Assembly: GCF_004795735.1 (NCBI RefSeq)
Contig: NZ_CP039247.1
Location: forward strand, 1,054,001 to 1,118,000
Origin: Corynebacterium endometrii
GTDB taxonomy: Bacteria > Actinomycetota > Actinomycetes > Mycobacteriales > Mycobacteriaceae
Length of the DNA stretch: 64,000 nucleotides
Direction: 5' to 3'
Below the pieces are notes generated by a model. The model searched no databases and was not told the DNA's origin. It saw nothing but the letters and a program-made list of their open reading frames with translations. This document shows, one piece after another, positions 28,216-37,390 of the stretch (the first letter of the stretch is position 1; every line of letters starts with the position of its first letter). The position numbers and the translations under genes are program-made.

Positions 28216-28539
28216 CTACTTGCTATCGGAAAGCGCGTAGGCCGCGCCGGCCGCCGCGGCGGTCACCGTGAGGACGGATGGCCACGCGCCAATCTTCTTC
28301 GCCAGCGGATGAGAGGCGCCGAATGCACCCACGTACAGCGTGGCCAATGCGGCGGTGGTCGCAGCGCCGGTCTTGGCATACCACGAGCGGGCGGCCCATA
28401 CCCCAGCCGCCCCAAGGAGTACTCCGCCCAGTGGGCGGATGCCGGTTTCACGGGCGGTGAGCCACCCACCGATCAGCCCGGTGGCTACGGTAGCGGCGGT
28501 GTTTACGTCTTGAGGTTTCTTGATTTCAATAGCTCCCAT
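28216..28539 (-). CDS. Small conserved membrane protein
   Basis: 107 residues with three or four hydrophobic helices (VATGLIGGWLTA, LGGVLLGAAGVWAA, ATTAALATLYVGAF, VLTVTAAAAGAAYAL). Function unknown; similar proteins occur in other corynebacteria. TACACT on the minus strand eight bases before the ATG suggests a leaderless mRNA. Convergent with the SIP gene, with only six bases between stops. Confidence 0.7.
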   Translation of the reverse strand: MGAIEIKKPQDVNTAATVATGLIGGWLTARETGIRPLGGVLLGAAGVWAARSWYAKTGAATTAALATLYVGAFGASHPLAKKIGAWPSVLTVTAAAAGAAYALSDSK

Positions 28540-28658
28540 GGCTCACGAGTGTAGTCCGCCGCTCGTGAAGGCGCGGCGGCTTGGCGCAATGGCGTGGCGA
28601 TGACCGGAAGTGACAACCAGCAGGGACAAACTCGAAAGGTGAGCCTAGACTAGTGAAA

Positions 28659-30068
28659 ATGAACACACCCAGCACGGTGATGCCAGAGAAGCAGGCGTGG
28701 CTTGCCATGTTCGCCCTGTCAATGGGCTTTTTCATGGCGTTGATGGACCAGACCATGGTTGCCGTTGCACTGCCCGAAATTCAGCGGGATTTGGACGCGA
28801 GTATTAACGAGCTGCTGTGGGTGTCCTCCGGATACCTGCTTGCGGTGGTCGTTCCCCTGATTTTTACGGGCCGCCTGGGGGACATGTATGGCCAGAAGCT
28901 GCTCTACCGCCTGGGTCTGGGCGTCATGGCCTGTGGCGCCGTAGTCTCGGCGATGGCCCCTAGCATCGAGGCACTAATTGCGGGCCGAATCATTCAAGGA
29001 TTTGGCTCCGCCATCCAAATGCCTCAGACCATGTCCGTTATCAACCGCATCTTTGCCCGTGAGCGTCGCGGACGCGCGTTGGGGGTGTGGGGGATCATCG
29101 GTTCGGTCGCGGCCCTACTCGGGCCTATCGTTGGCGGATTCCTCACCGGTACCTTTGGATGGCACGCCGTATTCTGGGTGCCGATTCCTATCGTAATCGT
29201 GGCTATCATCTTGGCCACCTTGTGGGTGCCCAAGATGCCTGCGGTGCACCGCAAGATTGATGCGGCTTCTGTCCTCGCTCTGTTCGTGGGGCTGGGCAGC
29301 ATCATCTTTGCCATTCAGCAAGCACCGGACTCCGATTGGGCCTGGTGGGTCTTTGCCCTCATTGCTGTTGGCGTAGTGGGGCTTATACTCTTTGTGCGCC
29401 TGCAGGATTCGGCGGCGGCGCGCGGCACGGATGCTCTTGTACCGCTGGAGCTGTTCGCGGACCGCAACTACCGGGTGGGCACGCTGTCCATTATCTCCAT
29501 GGGGTTTATGTCGGTGACCTTGGCATTGCCGGTCAACCTGTGGGTGCAGGATGTGCAGGGGTTCAGCGCCAACCAGGCGGGCCTGGTCATGGCGCCCATG
29601 GCCGCCACCTCTGTCATATCCAGTCCCTTCGCCGGGATTCTTGTGGATAAGCTGCATCCACGCCGCCTTAGCCAATTCGGCTTTGGCACCCTGATCGTAG
29701 GCATGGGCATTATGTGGTGGATCATCAGTTCCGGACTCAACCCATGGTGGCTGTGCCTGCCGGCCATGCTCCTGGGATTCGGCCAATCCTTCGTGTGGGG
29801 CACTAATTCGGCTACGTCCATGAGGGACATTAAAGGGGAGCTAATGGGGGTTGCCTCCGGCGTGTACAACACGTTCAGGCAGGTAGGCTCGGTGGTAGGT
29901 GTGGCGCTGGTCTCCGCAGCGATACAGCTTGGCTCGGCCAACTCGGGTCTGCAGACCGGTGCCGCGAGCGCCCTACTGCTCATCATGTTGGCGCTTGTGG
30001 GCGGCTTTGCCGCGGTGTGCTTCTTTAAAGACACGCTGCACACCACGACCGGAAACCAGCGACCGTAG
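28659..30068 (+). CDS. MFS drug exporter, DHA2 (EmrB/QacA) family
   Basis: 469 residues with 13-14 predicted membrane helices. Motif A is GRLGDMYGQKLLYRLG; the antiporter motif C region is LLGPIVGGFLTG; D in MALMDQTMVAVALP is the helix-1 Asp of DHA2 exporters. Probably proton-driven export of drugs or dyes, substrate unknown. Start at 28659 is seven bases after TAGACT (28646-28651); GTG at 28653 is two codons upstream. Confidence 0.88.
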   Translation: MNTPSTVMPEKQAWLAMFALSMGFFMALMDQTMVAVALPEIQRDLDASINELLWVSSGYLLAVVVPLIFTGRLGDMYGQKLLYRLGLGVMACGAVVSAMAPSIEALIAGRIIQGFGSAIQMPQTMSVINRIFARERRGRALGVWGIIGSVAALLGPIVGGFLTGTFGWHAVFWVPIPIVIVAIILATLWVPKMPAVHRKIDAASVLALFVGLGSIIFAIQQAPDSDWAWWVFALIAVGVVGLILFVRLQDSAAARGTDALVPLELFADRNYRVGTLSIISMGFMSVTLALPVNLWVQDVQGFSANQAGLVMAPMAATSVISSPFAGILVDKLHPRRLSQFGFGTLIVGMGIMWWIISSGLNPWWLCLPAMLLGFGQSFVWGTNSATSMRDIKGELMGVASGVYNTFRQVGSVVGVALVSAAIQLGSANSGLQTGAASALLLIMLALVGGFAAVCFFKDTLHTTTGNQRP

Positions 30069-30104
30069 GATCTCGGCGCCGGTACGAAGGACCGTGTCGA
30101 AGAA

Positions 30105-31130
30105 CTAGTACACCAGCGGCCGGGACACGGTCATCCCTACCTTCTCGCCGATGTTCAACGCGTGCGGGCTCACGGTCCTGAAGGACTGCCCCTTAGCGGT
30201 TTTGACCGTGACGGAGTAGTGGTCGAAGGCAAATAGCGTGGACGTTACTTCGGCTCCAATGGAGCCTGGTGCGCCGGGTCCCGTGAGCGCTACGGACTCA
30301 GGCAACACGGCCACCTGGTTTCCTCCACCTAGCATGCGGCATTGCGACTCGGGCCAGCTCATGCCCAATTCAGGGCAGACCACCGTGCTCCCGTCGAGGC
30401 GGGAGCTAAGTACCGTGGCATCGGAGATAAAGGCGGCGACGGCGGGGTTAGCCGGGTGGTGGAGAATCTCCTCCGGAGTACCTACCTGCTGAATCTCCCC
30501 CTTGTCCAGCACCACGATCCGCTGGGCGATGGACAGGGCTTCCGCGCGATCATGGGTCACATGAATCGTGGTCAACCCGCGCCGGTGGCTCAGCGCCACC
30601 AGCTCGCGGCGAAGGGAGTCTCGCAGCGGTTCGTCCAAGGCTGAAAGCGCCTCGTCGAGTAACAGGACCGTGGGGTCGGAGACAATGGCGCGCGCAAGCG
30701 CCACGCGCTGGCGCTGGCCACCGGAAAGGGAGGCCGGCTTGCGCTTGCCGTACCCGGCCAACCCCACCAATTCTAGTACTTCCTCAACGCGCCGCTTGCG
30801 CTCAGCCTTGGCCAGCTTGGCCATCTTGAGTGGATAGGCAACATTGCTTTCCACAGACATGTGCGGCCACACAGCGTGCTGCTGAAACACCATCCCCAAG
30901 CGCCTTTCTTCCGGCGGTACGGCAGTCACGTCTTGGGCATCGATAAGCATCCGCCCGTCCGAGGGCTCCACGAAACCAGCGATAGTCCTCAGCAGGGTGG
31001 TTTTACCGGAACCTGAGGGTCCCACCAGCGCGATGAATTCATTTTCGTCGATGGAGAGGTCAACATTGTTTAAACCTTTGGTGCCATCCGGGAAGGTGAC
31101 GGATAGATTCTTGATTTCGATTGAGGACAT
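30105..31130 (-). CDS. Ferric-type ABC transporter ATP-binding protein (FbpC-like)
   Basis: 341 residues. Walker A GPSGSGKTT, signature LSGGQRQRVALARA, Walker B LLLDEAL, switch His ITHVTHDRAEAL, followed by a C-terminal regulatory beta domain (about 240-341). It energises import with the permease and binding protein encoded upstream on the same strand. The gene begins seven bases after the permease stop, so the three genes form one operon. Confidence 0.92.
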   Translation of the reverse strand: MSSIEIKNLSVTFPDGTKGLNNVDLSIDENEFIALVGPSGSGKTTLLRTIAGFVEPSDGRMLIDAQDVTAVPPEERRLGMVFQQHAVWPHMSVESNVAYPLKMAKLAKAERKRRVEEVLELVGLAGYGKRKPASLSGGQRQRVALARAIVSDPTVLLLDEALSALDEPLRDSLRRELVALSHRRGLTTIHVTHDRAEALSIAQRIVVLDKGEIQQVGTPEEILHHPANPAVAAFISDATVLSSRLDGSTVVCPELGMSWPESQCRMLGGGNQVAVLPESVALTGPGAPGSIGAEVTSTLFAFDHYSVTVKTAKGQSFRTVSPHALNIGEKVGMTVSRPLVY

Positions 31131-31137
31131 TGCGGTT

Positions 31138-32748
31138 CTAAACCTTTACCTTCGGGGAGCGGATAGTCAGTGCCACGGCGAAGATGCCGATGAGAACGAA
31201 GAGCAGGGACAGTGCGGAGGCTTGGTTGTAATTGCCCGCCTGCTGGAGGTTGAATACCTGGACACCCAGCGTGGTGGTTCCCGGCGCGATGAGCAAAATG
31301 GACACGGTGAGCTCGCGGACCGCTGTTACCGCGACCAACACCGCACCGGAGATGGCCGCGGGAATAGACATGGCACCGGTGGTTGATAGTAGCGCCCTCA
31401 CGGGGCCCGCACCGGAGATGCGTGCCGCTTCTTCAACGGCCACCGGGGTGTTTAGTAGCGGCGCGCGCACGGCCTGGAGTACTAGGGCGGTAAAGGCGCA
31501 GACGTAGGCGCCCAGGATGACCCACACTGTGTTGTAGAGGCCTGTGTATCGGCCGAAGATCAACCAGGCCACGCCGATGATGAGACCGGGCATCGCCGTG
31601 GGAAGCAGCACCGTAAGGGTAAGGGCGGTGTTGCCAAGGAACGCCGTACGGGTTACCACTACGCCCACGAACCAGCCGAGCAGGCCACAAATGACGGCCG
31701 CGCTCACGGCCAAGAACAAAGAATTCGCGAAGCCATCCTGCACCCGTGGATTGGCAACGGCGGAGACAAAGTTGTCGAGGGAAATGGTCTCTAAGGTAAA
31801 TGGGACACCGGGGGCGGGCAGCAACGCCCTGTACGCCAGTCCGCAGAGCGGGGCCAGTGAAATAATAAGGGCCATTACCCAGGTGATGACGGTGACTGGG
31901 ACGCGCGCCGCCCGCAGTGCGAAGCGCTGCGAGGCGCCCGTGTCCTGCAGCTTAGTCGCGGCGAACATTGACACCAAATAGTCGGCGAGGACCGCGCCGA
32001 TGCCGAGGAAAAGCAAGAGCACTCCGATGGTGGAGACCACCTGCAGCGGATTGTCCACGGTACCGGAATCCATGAAGCGGTAAATCATGGTCGCCAGCGT
32101 CTCGAAACGCGCAGGGGAGCCTACTAAAGCGGGGATGCCAAAGTCAGCCAGGTTGGCCACGGCGGTCAGGGTGAAGGCTGAAAGCAGCGCCGGGGCCAGC
32201 AGAGGAAGGGTTACAGTGCGCAACACTTGGGCTGTGGATGCGCCGGAAACGCGGGCGGCTTGCTCCAAATCGGAAGGTATGGAACGCAGCGCAGAGGCGA
32301 TAATGACGTAGACCGTGGGGTATGAATGGATGATGAATAGGAACGTCACGCCATCGGCACCCAGCAGGTTCCAGATTTCCGTGCCAAAGAACTTATTGAA
32401 CCCTTGATTAGGCCCGAAGAGCTGCAACCAGGCAATGGCTCCGATGAACGGTGGAATCAACAGTGGCGCCAGCAGGAAAAGCCGCAGGGCTCGGGTGCCA
32501 TAGATGTCCGTGCGCTCCAGGATGAGCGCGATGACCGTGCCGAGGGCCACCGCTCCTAGTGCGGACAAGATGGTGGTCAACAGAGAGTTTCGTACGGCTT
32601 GGCCAAGGCCGTGCTCTAGTAATTGGGGAATCTGGTTGCCGCCTAGGGCGAGGGAGACAATCATGGCCAATGGCGTTGCGAAGAGGCCGATGACTATGAG
32701 CCACACGCCAAGCCGCATCAAACTTAGAGGGGAGGTAAATCGAGCCAC
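31138..32748 (-). CDS. Ferric-type ABC transporter permease (FbpB-like)
   Basis: 536 residues with about twelve membrane helices arranged as two homologous halves, each with an ABC permease EAA-like loop (EQAARVSGAS and EEAARISGAG). Two-halves-in-one permeases of this size are typical of the FbpB/AfuB/ThiP group. GTG start. It lies between the binding protein and ATPase genes of the same operon. Confidence 0.92.
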   Translation of the reverse strand: MARFTSPLSLMRLGVWLIVIGLFATPLAMIVSLALGGNQIPQLLEHGLGQAVRNSLLTTILSALGAVALGTVIALILERTDIYGTRALRLFLLAPLLIPPFIGAIAWLQLFGPNQGFNKFFGTEIWNLLGADGVTFLFIIHSYPTVYVIIASALRSIPSDLEQAARVSGASTAQVLRTVTLPLLAPALLSAFTLTAVANLADFGIPALVGSPARFETLATMIYRFMDSGTVDNPLQVVSTIGVLLLFLGIGAVLADYLVSMFAATKLQDTGASQRFALRAARVPVTVITWVMALIISLAPLCGLAYRALLPAPGVPFTLETISLDNFVSAVANPRVQDGFANSLFLAVSAAVICGLLGWFVGVVVTRTAFLGNTALTLTVLLPTAMPGLIIGVAWLIFGRYTGLYNTVWVILGAYVCAFTALVLQAVRAPLLNTPVAVEEAARISGAGPVRALLSTTGAMSIPAAISGAVLVAVTAVRELTVSILLIAPGTTTLGVQVFNLQQAGNYNQASALSLLFVLIGIFAVALTIRSPKVKV

Positions 32749-32771
32749 GTAAACGAGTCAACCTTAAGCAG

Positions 32772-33842
32772 TTAGTTCATTGCGGACTGGAAGGCGTCAA
32801 CCGCTGCGTCCTTGTCTTGGGTGACTACATCGAGATCGGGGGTCATCAGCGCAATCTCCGATAGGGCCGGCGCGCCGTCTGGGGTACCTACGTCCTCGCG
32901 TACCGGAAGGTACGCCTGATCTACCGCAATCCTCTGGCCCTGCTCGGACAGTAGGAAATTGATGTAGGTTTCAGCGGCCTCCTTCTGATCGGAGGCGTCG
33001 AAAACGCCCGCGGGCTCGGTGATGTACGGGACGCCCTCAGATGGGTAGGCGGTCGCGATGGGGGAACCGGCCTCGGCCAGATCGCGAACCAAGTAGTCCA
33101 CCACGATCCCTACCGGGCGTGAGCCGGACGCAACTTCCTGGGAGGCAGGGCCGTTAGATTCGGCAATCATGGGGGTGTTCTCGCCCAGCTTATTAATCCA
33201 GTCCACTCCCAGCCCATCGGCGTTCTTCCAGACCGATGCGTTGAATGCCGCTGCGCCGGATACGGCGGGGTTAGGCAGGACTATCTGCTCCCTGTACTTG
33301 GGGTCCACCAAATCGGCCCAGGACTGCGGCGCGTCAGTTTCCTCGATGACCTCGGTGTTGTACGCGATTACGGTGGGGATGATGCGCGTGCCCACGTAGT
33401 AGCCCTCGGGATCAATGGCCTCCTCGATAAGCGACGTAGAATCGACGTTGCTCAGCTTCGCAAGGTCGCCTTCCTCCACGTAGTCCTCGAAGGTGGCGGA
33501 GTCTGCTGCCCATAAAACGTCAGCCTCGATGTTGCCGGATTCTTTCTCTGCCGCGATACGCGTATTGAGATCACCTGTGCCCGCGCGGTAGACCTCGACC
33601 TCAATATTGGGGTGGGTCTCCATGAAGGCCGCATTGACCTCGTCAACCTTCTCCTCCGGCTCGGAGGTGTAGACGGTAATGGTTACTTTCTCTCCCGAAG
33701 CGCCGGCTTTGGAGGAAGCCGCATCGCCTGTTCCGCCTTCGGTGGGCTCCGAACAGGCAACTAGTAGTCCGGTCGCCGCTAGGGCCGCAAGGCCGGCGGT
33801 AGCCTGGCGTAATGGGCGGTTGGGGCGAGGTGTCGCGGTCAT
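32772..33842 (-). CDS. Ferric-type ABC substrate-binding lipoprotein (FbpA-like)
   Basis: 356 residues. Lipobox GLLVAC with lipidation Cys30, then a disordered linker and a type II periplasmic-binding fold (VTITVYTSEPEEKVDEV; GTRIIPTVIAYN; SWADLVDPKYREQIVLP). Family members bind ferric iron directly or as small chelates; thiamine or phosphonate cannot be excluded. First gene of the three-gene import operon. No DtxR box was recognised upstream, which weakens the iron assignment. Confidence 0.85.
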   Translation of the reverse strand: MTATPRPNRPLRQATAGLAALAATGLLVACSEPTEGGTGDAASSKAGASGEKVTITVYTSEPEEKVDEVNAAFMETHPNIEVEVYRAGTGDLNTRIAAEKESGNIEADVLWAADSATFEDYVEEGDLAKLSNVDSTSLIEEAIDPEGYYVGTRIIPTVIAYNTEVIEETDAPQSWADLVDPKYREQIVLPNPAVSGAAAFNASVWKNADGLGVDWINKLGENTPMIAESNGPASQEVASGSRPVGIVVDYLVRDLAEAGSPIATAYPSEGVPYITEPAGVFDASDQKEAAETYINFLLSEQGQRIAVDQAYLPVREDVGTPDGAPALSEIALMTPDLDVVTQDKDAAVDAFQSAMN

Positions 33843-33905
33843 GATCAGTCATCTCCAGGGTCGTCTAGGAAGCTCAGCGCAGAGTTAAAAGCTACGTAAA
33901 TACAA

Positions 33906-33945
33906 TTCGGCCCCGCCACGGAACGTGGCCTTGGTGCGGGCCGAA
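33906..33945. promoter_or_regulatory. Nested hairpin upstream of the ABC import operon
   Basis: Outer arms TTCGGCCC (33906-33913) / GGGCCGAA (33938-33945) enclose an inner stem GCCACG / CGTGGC (33915-33920 with 33924-33929). No T-run follows on either strand. It could be an attenuating leader structure or a weak terminator. Confidence 0.45.
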
Positions 33946-34151
33946 GATTGATCTAACCTTCCCCTGGTAAACAGCGGACGGGGAGAAGTTTAAGGCCTGG
34001 TTAAATCTATGCATTTTCCCGCCCGCCGGCGCGGGCATGGAAGGAACGGAACGTGAAAGGCGCTCATTGCCGCGGCGGAAGGCGCCCATTGACTGAGTAC
34101 GGCGCGGGGCGGAACTGGAGCGCCGAATGGGCATAATCGGGCATGAGTAGC

Positions 34152-34157
34152 TAGGCT
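34152..34157 (+). promoter_or_regulatory. pfkA -10 (leaderless)
   Basis: TAGGCT lies seven bases before the pfkA ATG at 34165, so transcription should begin at or next to the start codon. Confidence 0.6.
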
Positions 34158-34164
34158 TGGGAGT

Positions 34165-35196
34165 ATGCGACTTGCCTGTTTGACCTCCGGTGGCGATTGC
34201 CCCGGCCTGAATGCTGTTATCCGTGCGGTGGTCCGTACCGCTTCTAACGAATTTGGTGACACCGTCATTGGATATGAAGACGGCTGGGAAGGCCTCATGG
34301 ATGACCGCCGCCGCGATCTTTACGACGACGCCTCGATCGACCGCATCCTTTTGCGCGGCGGCACCATCCTAGGCACTGGCCGTATGCACCCGGATAAGTT
34401 TAAGGCGGGCCTTGAGCAAATCAAGGAAAACCTCAAGGACGCCGAAGTCGACGCGCTTATCGCCATTGGTGGTGAGGGCACCCTCAAGGGAGCTAAGTGG
34501 CTGGCTGACAACGGTATCCCAGTCATCGGTGTGCCCAAGACTATCGATAATGACGTCAACGCGACCGATGTGACCTTTGGCTTTGATACCGCGGTATCCG
34601 TTGCCGCAGAGGCTATCGATCGCTTGCACACCACGGCCGAATCCCACAATCGCATCCTGATCGTGGAAGTCATGGGCCGCCACGTGGGCTGGATCGCGCT
34701 CAACGCCGGCATGGCTGGGGGCGCGCATTACACGGTCATCCCGGAGCACCCTTTCGATGTCGCCGATATCTGCAAGGCCATGGAGCGGCGCTTCCAGATG
34801 GGGGAGAAGTACGGCATCGTCTGTGTCGCTGAGGGGGCCCTGCCCAAGGAAGGAACCATGGATTTCTCCGAGGGCGAAGAGGATCAGTTTGGCCACAAGA
34901 CCTTCAACGGCATCGGCCAGGTCATCGGCGATGAGATTAAGAGCCGTACCGGATACGACGTGCGCACCACGGTCCTGGGGCACATCCAGCGCGGTGGCAC
35001 CCCTACGGCGTTTGACCGCATCCTGGCTACCCGGTTTGGAGTCCATGCGGCTCGCGCCGCCCACAACGGCGAGACCAATAAGTGCGTAGCGGTGCACGGA
35101 GAAAACATCGATCTGGTGCCGCTGGAGGCGGCCGTCGGCGAGCTGAAGACGGTCCCGCAGCGCCGTTACCAGACCGCCCAAGCCCTGTTCGGCTAA
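34165..35196 (+). CDS. pfkA: 6-phosphofructokinase
   Basis: 343 residues. Phosphorylates fructose-6-phosphate to the bisphosphate in glycolysis. [11 protein letters not shown] is the phosphoryl-donor loop, GGEGTLKG the ATP/PPi site, and PKTIDNDV contains the catalytic Asp. GGEGT (not GGDGS/T) with the following K resembles the actinobacterial group where PPi-dependent members also occur, so donor choice is not certain; C. glutamicum PfkA is ATP-dependent. Followed by a hairpin terminator. Confidence 0.95.
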   Translation: MRLACLTSGGDCPGLNAVIRAVVRTASNEFGDTVIGYEDGWEGLMDDRRRDLYDDASIDRILLRGGTILGTGRMHPDKFKAGLEQIKENLKDAEVDALIAIGGEGTLKGAKWLADNGIPVIGVPKTIDNDVNATDVTFGFDTAVSVAAEAIDRLHTTAESHNRILIVEVMGRHVGWIALNAGMAGGAHYTVIPEHPFDVADICKAMERRFQMGEKYGIVCVAEGALPKEGTMDFSEGEEDQFGHKTFNGIGQVIGDEIKSRTGYDVRTTVLGHIQRGGTPTAFDRILATRFGVHAARAAHNGETNKCVAVHGENIDLVPLEAAVGELKTVPQRRYQTAQALFG

Positions 35197-35238
35197 ATCA
35201 GCCGAAGGATAGGGCACTCTAATCCGCACCCCCACTGG

Positions 35239-35264
35239 GCCGCTAGCCGTCCCCCGCTAGCGGC
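35239..35264 (+). terminator. Terminator after pfkA
   Basis: 9-bp stem GCCGCTAGC (35239-35247) / GCTAGCGGC (35256-35264), loop of eight bases, followed by TCTTC. Confidence 0.65.
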
Positions 35265-35343
35265 TCTTCACATACCCGCCGATGCGAAAATTATTCCAGA
35301 ATGTGGAACGCCTGTTTCATTCCATGGACTATATTTGTCAGTT

Positions 35344-36366
35344 ATGACACCAACTAACAACCCGTCCGGCCGCGCGACGCCGCTGCCTGACCGGCCCAAT
35401 GAAACAGTAAACAGCACCGCTGAAGACGCACAGGGTGAGCGCGCGGCGATGATCGCCGCTCTCGGATTCCCGGTGCTAGTCATCATCGGCGGCCTCATCG
35501 GTTTCTTCGCCGCCGACACCACTGCTGGTATGTCCGCCTGGGTTACCCCCTTGCTAGGCATCGTCATGTTCGGAATGGGCCTAACCCTGAGGCCCGTAGA
35601 CTTTGCGCTGGTCGCAAAGCGCCCGCTGCCTGTCCTCATAGGCGTTATCGCGCAGTTCGTACTCATGCCCCTGGCGGCCGTCATCGTGGTTACCATCATG
35701 GATCTGCCCACCGAGGTCGCCGCGGGCGTCATCCTGGTGGGTTGCGCGCCGGGCGGTACCTCGTCCAATGTCGTTTCCTACCTGGCGCGTGGTGACGTGG
35801 CCCTGTCCGTGGCGATGACTTCCGTGTCTACCCTGCTGGCACCCGTCCTGACTCCCGTGCTAACGCTGTGGCTCGCGGGCGAGTACCTGCCGGTCGATGC
35901 CGGCGACATGGCCATGTCCATCGTCAAGGTCGTTTTAGTGCCCGTGGTCGCCGGCCTGGTTATCCGCATGTTCCTGCCGGGCGTGATCAAGGTAATAGCT
36001 CCGGTACTTCCATGGGTTTCCGTGCTGGCTATCTCCGGGATTGTGGCGATTGTCGTGGGCGGATCTCGGGACAATATCGCCACCGCCGGCCTGGTGGTAT
36101 TCCTGGCCGTCATCTTGCATAACGCCTTCGGCTACGGCCTGGGTTGGTTAACGGGCAGGCTCAGCGGCCAGCCCGCGCCGGTGCGCCGCACCATGGCCGT
36201 GGAGGTAGGTATGCAAAATTCCGGCCTGGCCGCATCGTTGGCCTCGGCGCACATGAGTCCTCTGGCAGCGCTTCCTGGCGCGGTATTTTCCGTCTGGCAC
36301 AACCTTTCGGGTGCGCTCTTGGCCGCCGGATGCCGCTATATCGACGGTCGGAATAGGGCAAACTAA
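35344..36366 (+). CDS. Bile acid:sodium symporter (BASS) family transporter
   Basis: 340 residues with nine or ten membrane helices. LGIVMFGMGLTL, VGCAPGGTSSNVVSYLARGDVALS and VEVGMQNSGLAASLAS are the conserved BASS helices that coordinate sodium. The bacterial substrates are often pantoate, 2-keto acids or other organic anions; this one is unassigned. ATG at 35344 lies eight bases after TATATT (35330-35335), so the mRNA is probably leaderless. Confidence 0.9.
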   Translation: MTPTNNPSGRATPLPDRPNETVNSTAEDAQGERAAMIAALGFPVLVIIGGLIGFFAADTTAGMSAWVTPLLGIVMFGMGLTLRPVDFALVAKRPLPVLIGVIAQFVLMPLAAVIVVTIMDLPTEVAAGVILVGCAPGGTSSNVVSYLARGDVALSVAMTSVSTLLAPVLTPVLTLWLAGEYLPVDAGDMAMSIVKVVLVPVVAGLVIRMFLPGVIKVIAPVLPWVSVLAISGIVAIVVGGSRDNIATAGLVVFLAVILHNAFGYGLGWLTGRLSGQPAPVRRTMAVEVGMQNSGLAASLASAHMSPLAALPGAVFSVWHNLSGALLAAGCRYIDGRNRAN

Positions 36367-36464
36367 ACCGGCCCGCGCCAGCCTCGGGGCCGCGGCAACC
36401 CGGCGTGGGAGCCTTAAGGCACTGCGCCCATTACGCCGCTGCCAAAGGCCCCGCCGAGGGATAA

Positions 36465-37277
36465 CTAGATCAATGACCGGGCTTCTATTATCAGGGCTGG
36501 AACCTTGTCGCTAATGACCCACGCGCCAGCTTCGACGGTGGATGGGGTAGCGCCTTGCGAAAATGAGAAGGTGTCACCCTCTTTCAACGTGGCCCCGCCA
36601 ATGACGTAATTGGCCAGATTCATGAGCTTCAGGTAGGCCTCGGTAGGGTCACCGCTGATACCGGTGGCCTGCAGCTCCGGGTGGCCCAGCTGATGCAGGC
36701 CGTAGGTATAGCCCGTGAAGGTGTCACCGGAGGAATCCGGGGCGAGCCACACCGGCGCCATGAGGACGGGGTAAACCGAGTCGGACAGGGCGTCGGAATA
36801 GAGGCGCGGGGCAACCGTCGTGGAATCCTGCACGTTGTGAATGGCCACGACCCCAGCTAGCCGGGATAGATGATTGGAGACCCGGGCGTGCAACAGGGCC
36901 TGCGCTAGGCGGTCCTCCCGCGTTGGCTCCCCCTCGTTGGGGTGGAGGCTTACCAGGGCCTGGGCCTTGACGGTGCCAAGCTTATCGGCCGCGGGGCCGG
37001 TGAGTATGGGATGAATGGCTGGGGCCACGCGGTCGGTGAGAGGGGAATCAACGAGTACGACGCGAACGAGGTACTGGCCGTTGACGCCAAAGATTAGGGT
37101 CGGGCCGGATTCGGTGTTTTCCGGGAGTTGCTTTACCTCCCCGATGCTCAGTTCCTGGGTGTCTAGCCCCTCCAGGTGGTCCTTTACCTCCGCCACCCCT
37201 AGTGTGCGGTCAAACATGACGGAATTTATAAGGAACGGTACAAAGAGCTCTTTATCAACGGAGATTGGGGTAGCCAT
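36465..37277 (-). CDS. DUF4261-like protein of unknown function
   Basis: 270 residues, no signal peptide or membrane helix. The C-terminal part (GYTYGLHQLGHPELQ, NYVIGGATLKEGDTFSFSQ) resembles DUF4261 proteins, some of which appear near secretion/immunity loci. No such partners are here: the gene stands alone between the BASS transporter and gatB. Convergent with the transporter. Confidence 0.65.
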   Translation of the reverse strand: MATPISVDKELFVPFLINSVMFDRTLGVAEVKDHLEGLDTQELSIGEVKQLPENTESGPTLIFGVNGQYLVRVVLVDSPLTDRVAPAIHPILTGPAADKLGTVKAQALVSLHPNEGEPTREDRLAQALLHARVSNHLSRLAGVVAIHNVQDSTTVAPRLYSDALSDSVYPVLMAPVWLAPDSSGDTFTGYTYGLHQLGHPELQATGISGDPTEAYLKLMNLANYVIGGATLKEGDTFSFSQGATPSTVEAGAWVISDKVPALIIEARSLI

Positions 37278-37390
37278 GGTCTCTACATTTACCTATTGAG
37301 GGCGGTGCGCGCTAACGCAGCGCGCCCGGAAGGGGACATTCGCCTTCCCTAGGGGGCACCTGTGGGGCGGCGCGTACTAGTATGTACCCC

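Larger units (their letters stand above)
33843..34164. other. Interval between divergent ABC operon and pfkA
   Basis: About 320 bases. It holds a nested hairpin (33906-33945) in the upstream region of the ABC operon and the pfkA promoter at its right end. No gene is seen. Confidence 0.6.

Noticed and set aside
33843..33990. Possible DtxR box upstream of the ferric-type ABC operon
   Set aside because: Only a half-site (AAGGTTAGATC on the minus strand) is present; the second half does not match.
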